A stretch of 64,000 nucleotides of DNA from an uncultured Bacteroidales bacterium (GTDB lineage Bacteria > Bacteroidota > Bacteroidia > Bacteroidales > UBA932), in contig CAKUTA010000008.1 in assembly GCA_934691625.1 (NCBI GenBank), positions 1-64,000 of the forward strand, written 5' to 3'. Below the pieces are notes generated by a model, which worked only from the letters and a program-made list of their open reading frames with translations, did not search any database and was not told the origin of the DNA. Shown here piece after piece: positions 62,765-64,000 of this stretch. How positions within the stretch are numbered: position 1 is the first letter of the stretch; each line of letters opens with the position of its first letter. The position numbers and the translations under genes were made by a program.

Positions 62765-63868
62765 TCAGCCAAGATATGCCTCCAGCATTGACCGGCATAT
62801 AGAAGAGACTTCTCCAATGATTTCCTTGCAGCGGTATTCCGGAATTTTTATGTCTTTACCGGCACTGACCATATCCACCACCGACGGATTGCCCTTTCCC
62901 ATTACAGATGTCGCGTGCTCACCACGATACCCCTCACGGCACATGGTCAGGTCATACGCCGGAGCCAGGTTCCATACGCCCCCGTCACAGATGAAGCTGA
63001 AATTTTTCGGATGGTCATCCTTATTTTCAGTCACGACATTGAAAACCATCCTTCTGAACATTTGCTCCACCTGCGCCGGGTCTTGCGTCAAATATCCGGT
63101 CAGATGAAGCAGATTTCTATAATCCATCATCAGTTCATTTAAGGAAAGCCCCAGAAGCGCCCCTGCCGTAGCAACATGAAGCCTATGTCCATTTCTCATA
63201 TCAAACCTTCGTGATGCAAAATATTTTCCATCAATCAGCTTGAAATCAGGGACTTCTATCCCGCAGGCATTGGCAGTTTCATTATACCTGAACTCCATTT
63301 CACCAGAATCCGCGCGATCATATATATGCCTGAATTTCACAAGCCAGTCGCCATCAGCATCTTTCATCAGGCATTTAGGACGGCAGCCACCTGAATTGCC
63401 ACTATTGAAATACAGCACGTCCTCATCCTTGTCAGATTTCTCTGAAAGAACATCCAGTGCCATATTCTGCAAGTCGTCAAGTTCCGGCAAAGCCTTGTCT
63501 TCCCCGACAAAAGTCTCCGGAATATAAGTCAACGCCCCCATGCCGGACTCCCCCACGATACTCAGCAGCTGTACTGGTGTCAATGATGACGCCTCAACTC
63601 CCTGTTTGCGCAAAAGACGGCTCAGCAGATACCGTCCATATCCATCAGGAATACTGTCGTCAAATATGCCAAAATTACCCGAAAACGAGTCTGATTCCGC
63701 AATAAAGATATCAGGTTTCAGGGGAAGTTCCAGTGGCGAGATGGAGAATCCCTCAACAAGCCACCTGCGGTCATACTGAAACACACAACGTCTTCCATCC
63801 GGGGTCATGGCAAGCTCCCCGATGCTCTGCCCCGCCAAGCAGACGACCAGTTTATTTACAAGTTTCAC
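62765..63868 (-). CDS. hipA: HipA-family Ser/Thr kinase (toxin of a HipBA-type system)
   Basis: A 367-residue protein. N-terminal HipA-type domain (1-110, SDSFSGNFGIFDDSIPDGYG), then the kinase: SGGCRPKCLM (P-loop-like, about 159-168), catalytic N-x-D-x-H block NKDDHPKNF (Asn282, Asp284, His286, Lys288) and metal-binding APAYD (Asp306). It would inactivate a target by phosphorylation, as HipA does with glutamyl-tRNA synthetase. The start is GTG at 63868, behind a strong GGAGGGGG sequence, and overlaps the upstream antitoxin-type gene by 17 bp, which suggests translational coupling. Slightly shorter than E. coli HipA. Confidence 0.85.
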   Translation of the reverse strand: MKLVNKLVVCLAGQSIGELAMTPDGRRCVFQYDRRWLVEGFSISPLELPLKPDIFIAESDSFSGNFGIFDDSIPDGYGRYLLSRLLRKQGVEASSLTPVQLLSIVGESGMGALTYIPETFVGEDKALPELDDLQNMALDVLSEKSDKDEDVLYFNSGNSGGCRPKCLMKDADGDWLVKFRHIYDRADSGEMEFRYNETANACGIEVPDFKLIDGKYFASRRFDMRNGHRLHVATAGALLGLSLNELMMDYRNLLHLTGYLTQDPAQVEQMFRRMVFNVVTENKDDHPKNFSFICDGGVWNLAPAYDLTMCREGYRGEHATSVMGKGNPSVVDMVSAGKDIKIPEYRCKEIIGEVSSICRSMLEAYLG

Positions 63869-63998
63869 GATGCCCCCTCCTTCTGTTCTTGTTGCTATTT
63901 ATCGTATCAAGTTCCGCCATGGTGGAGAACTGCGGGACAGACATAAGCTTCTTCATGTCTGACGAATATCCAAGAGCCTTCGCTATCGCCACGTAGGA
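63852..63998 (-). CDS. hipB: C-terminal part of a HipB-like helix-turn-helix antitoxin
   Basis: Open from the window edge to TAA (63854-63852), 48 residues. It reads SYVAIAKALGYSSDMKKLM, then PQFSTMAELDTINSNKNRRR and a basic end, which fits the tail of the HTH regulators that accompany HipA in Bacteroidales. The HTH itself lies beyond the window. It overlaps the hipA start by 17 bp. Confidence 0.6.
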   Translation of the reverse strand, partial: SYVAIAKALGYSSDMKKLMSVPQFSTMAELDTINSNKNRRRGHRETCK

Positions 63999-64000
63999 GG

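Noticed and set aside
1..64000. tRNA, rRNA, prophage or IS transposase genes
   Set aside because: No cloverleaf, rRNA-like or transposase sequence was recognised on either strand. A tRNAscan and an IS search would confirm.

Overview
The window looks like a chromosome segment of a Bacteroidales bacterium, probably a gut-type species with roughly balanced GC. Evidence: two SusC/SusD pairs, an ECF sigma/FecR anti-sigma pair, lipoboxes followed by acidic or serine-rich residues, BACON, DUF4988, DUF4843 and DUF5689 modules, GH92 enzymes, and several promoters of the Bacteroides type (TTTG, about 20 nt, TAnnTTTG). The closest genus cannot be fixed from sequence reading alone. No rRNA, tRNA, IS transposase, phage genes or true CRISPR array were seen.

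Layout. 1-2.0 kb: tail of an AAA ATPase, a small FlK-like thioesterase, then a 1.1 kb gene-free island of structured repeats. 2.0-16.3 kb: a membrane acyltransferase, then SusC, SusD, a DUF4843 lipoprotein, a PKD-like lipoprotein, a large metzincin-type protease, a 5'-nucleotidase-like phosphatase with an altered catalytic motif, and a histidine phosphatase. Protein or peptide capture with phosphate release is the likely theme. 16.4-34.2 kb: a sigma gene with a nitroreductase, divergent from FecR, then a STN-bearing SusC, SusD, a phosphodiester glycosidase, two beta-helix surface lipoproteins (the second ending in an SGNH/DUF4886 domain) and an EEP phosphodiesterase. This is a PUL with no recognisable classical glycoside hydrolase; phosphodiester and ester chemistry dominates.

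34.3-36.3 kb: two acyltransferases resembling the glycine-lipid pair GlsA/GlsB. 36.4-42.9 kb (minus strand): an AAA_14/DUF4143 ATPase behind three 23-bp repeats, asd, thrA and metX. metX has a roughly 200-nt leader that begins with a 19-residue, methionine-rich reading frame and contains competing hairpins, as in an attenuator. 43.3-51.3 kb: GH130, two GH92 mannosidases, a ROK kinase and ManA, which form a mannoside-to-fructose-6-phosphate route.

51.5-62.6 kb (minus strand): a BACON/OB-fold lipoprotein, a NUC1-type DNA/RNA non-specific endonuclease, an EEP nuclease/phosphatase, a TonB-dependent receptor, a DUF5689 OB-fold lipoprotein and an M3 peptidase, behind a strong promoter. I read this as a candidate extracellular nucleic-acid scavenging locus. 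The window ends in a HipB-HipA type pair.

At least four families of dispersed palindromic repeats lie in the intergenic gaps. Most promising for follow-up: the methionine-rich metX leader, the nuclease/TonB locus, the phosphodiester PUL and the repeat families.
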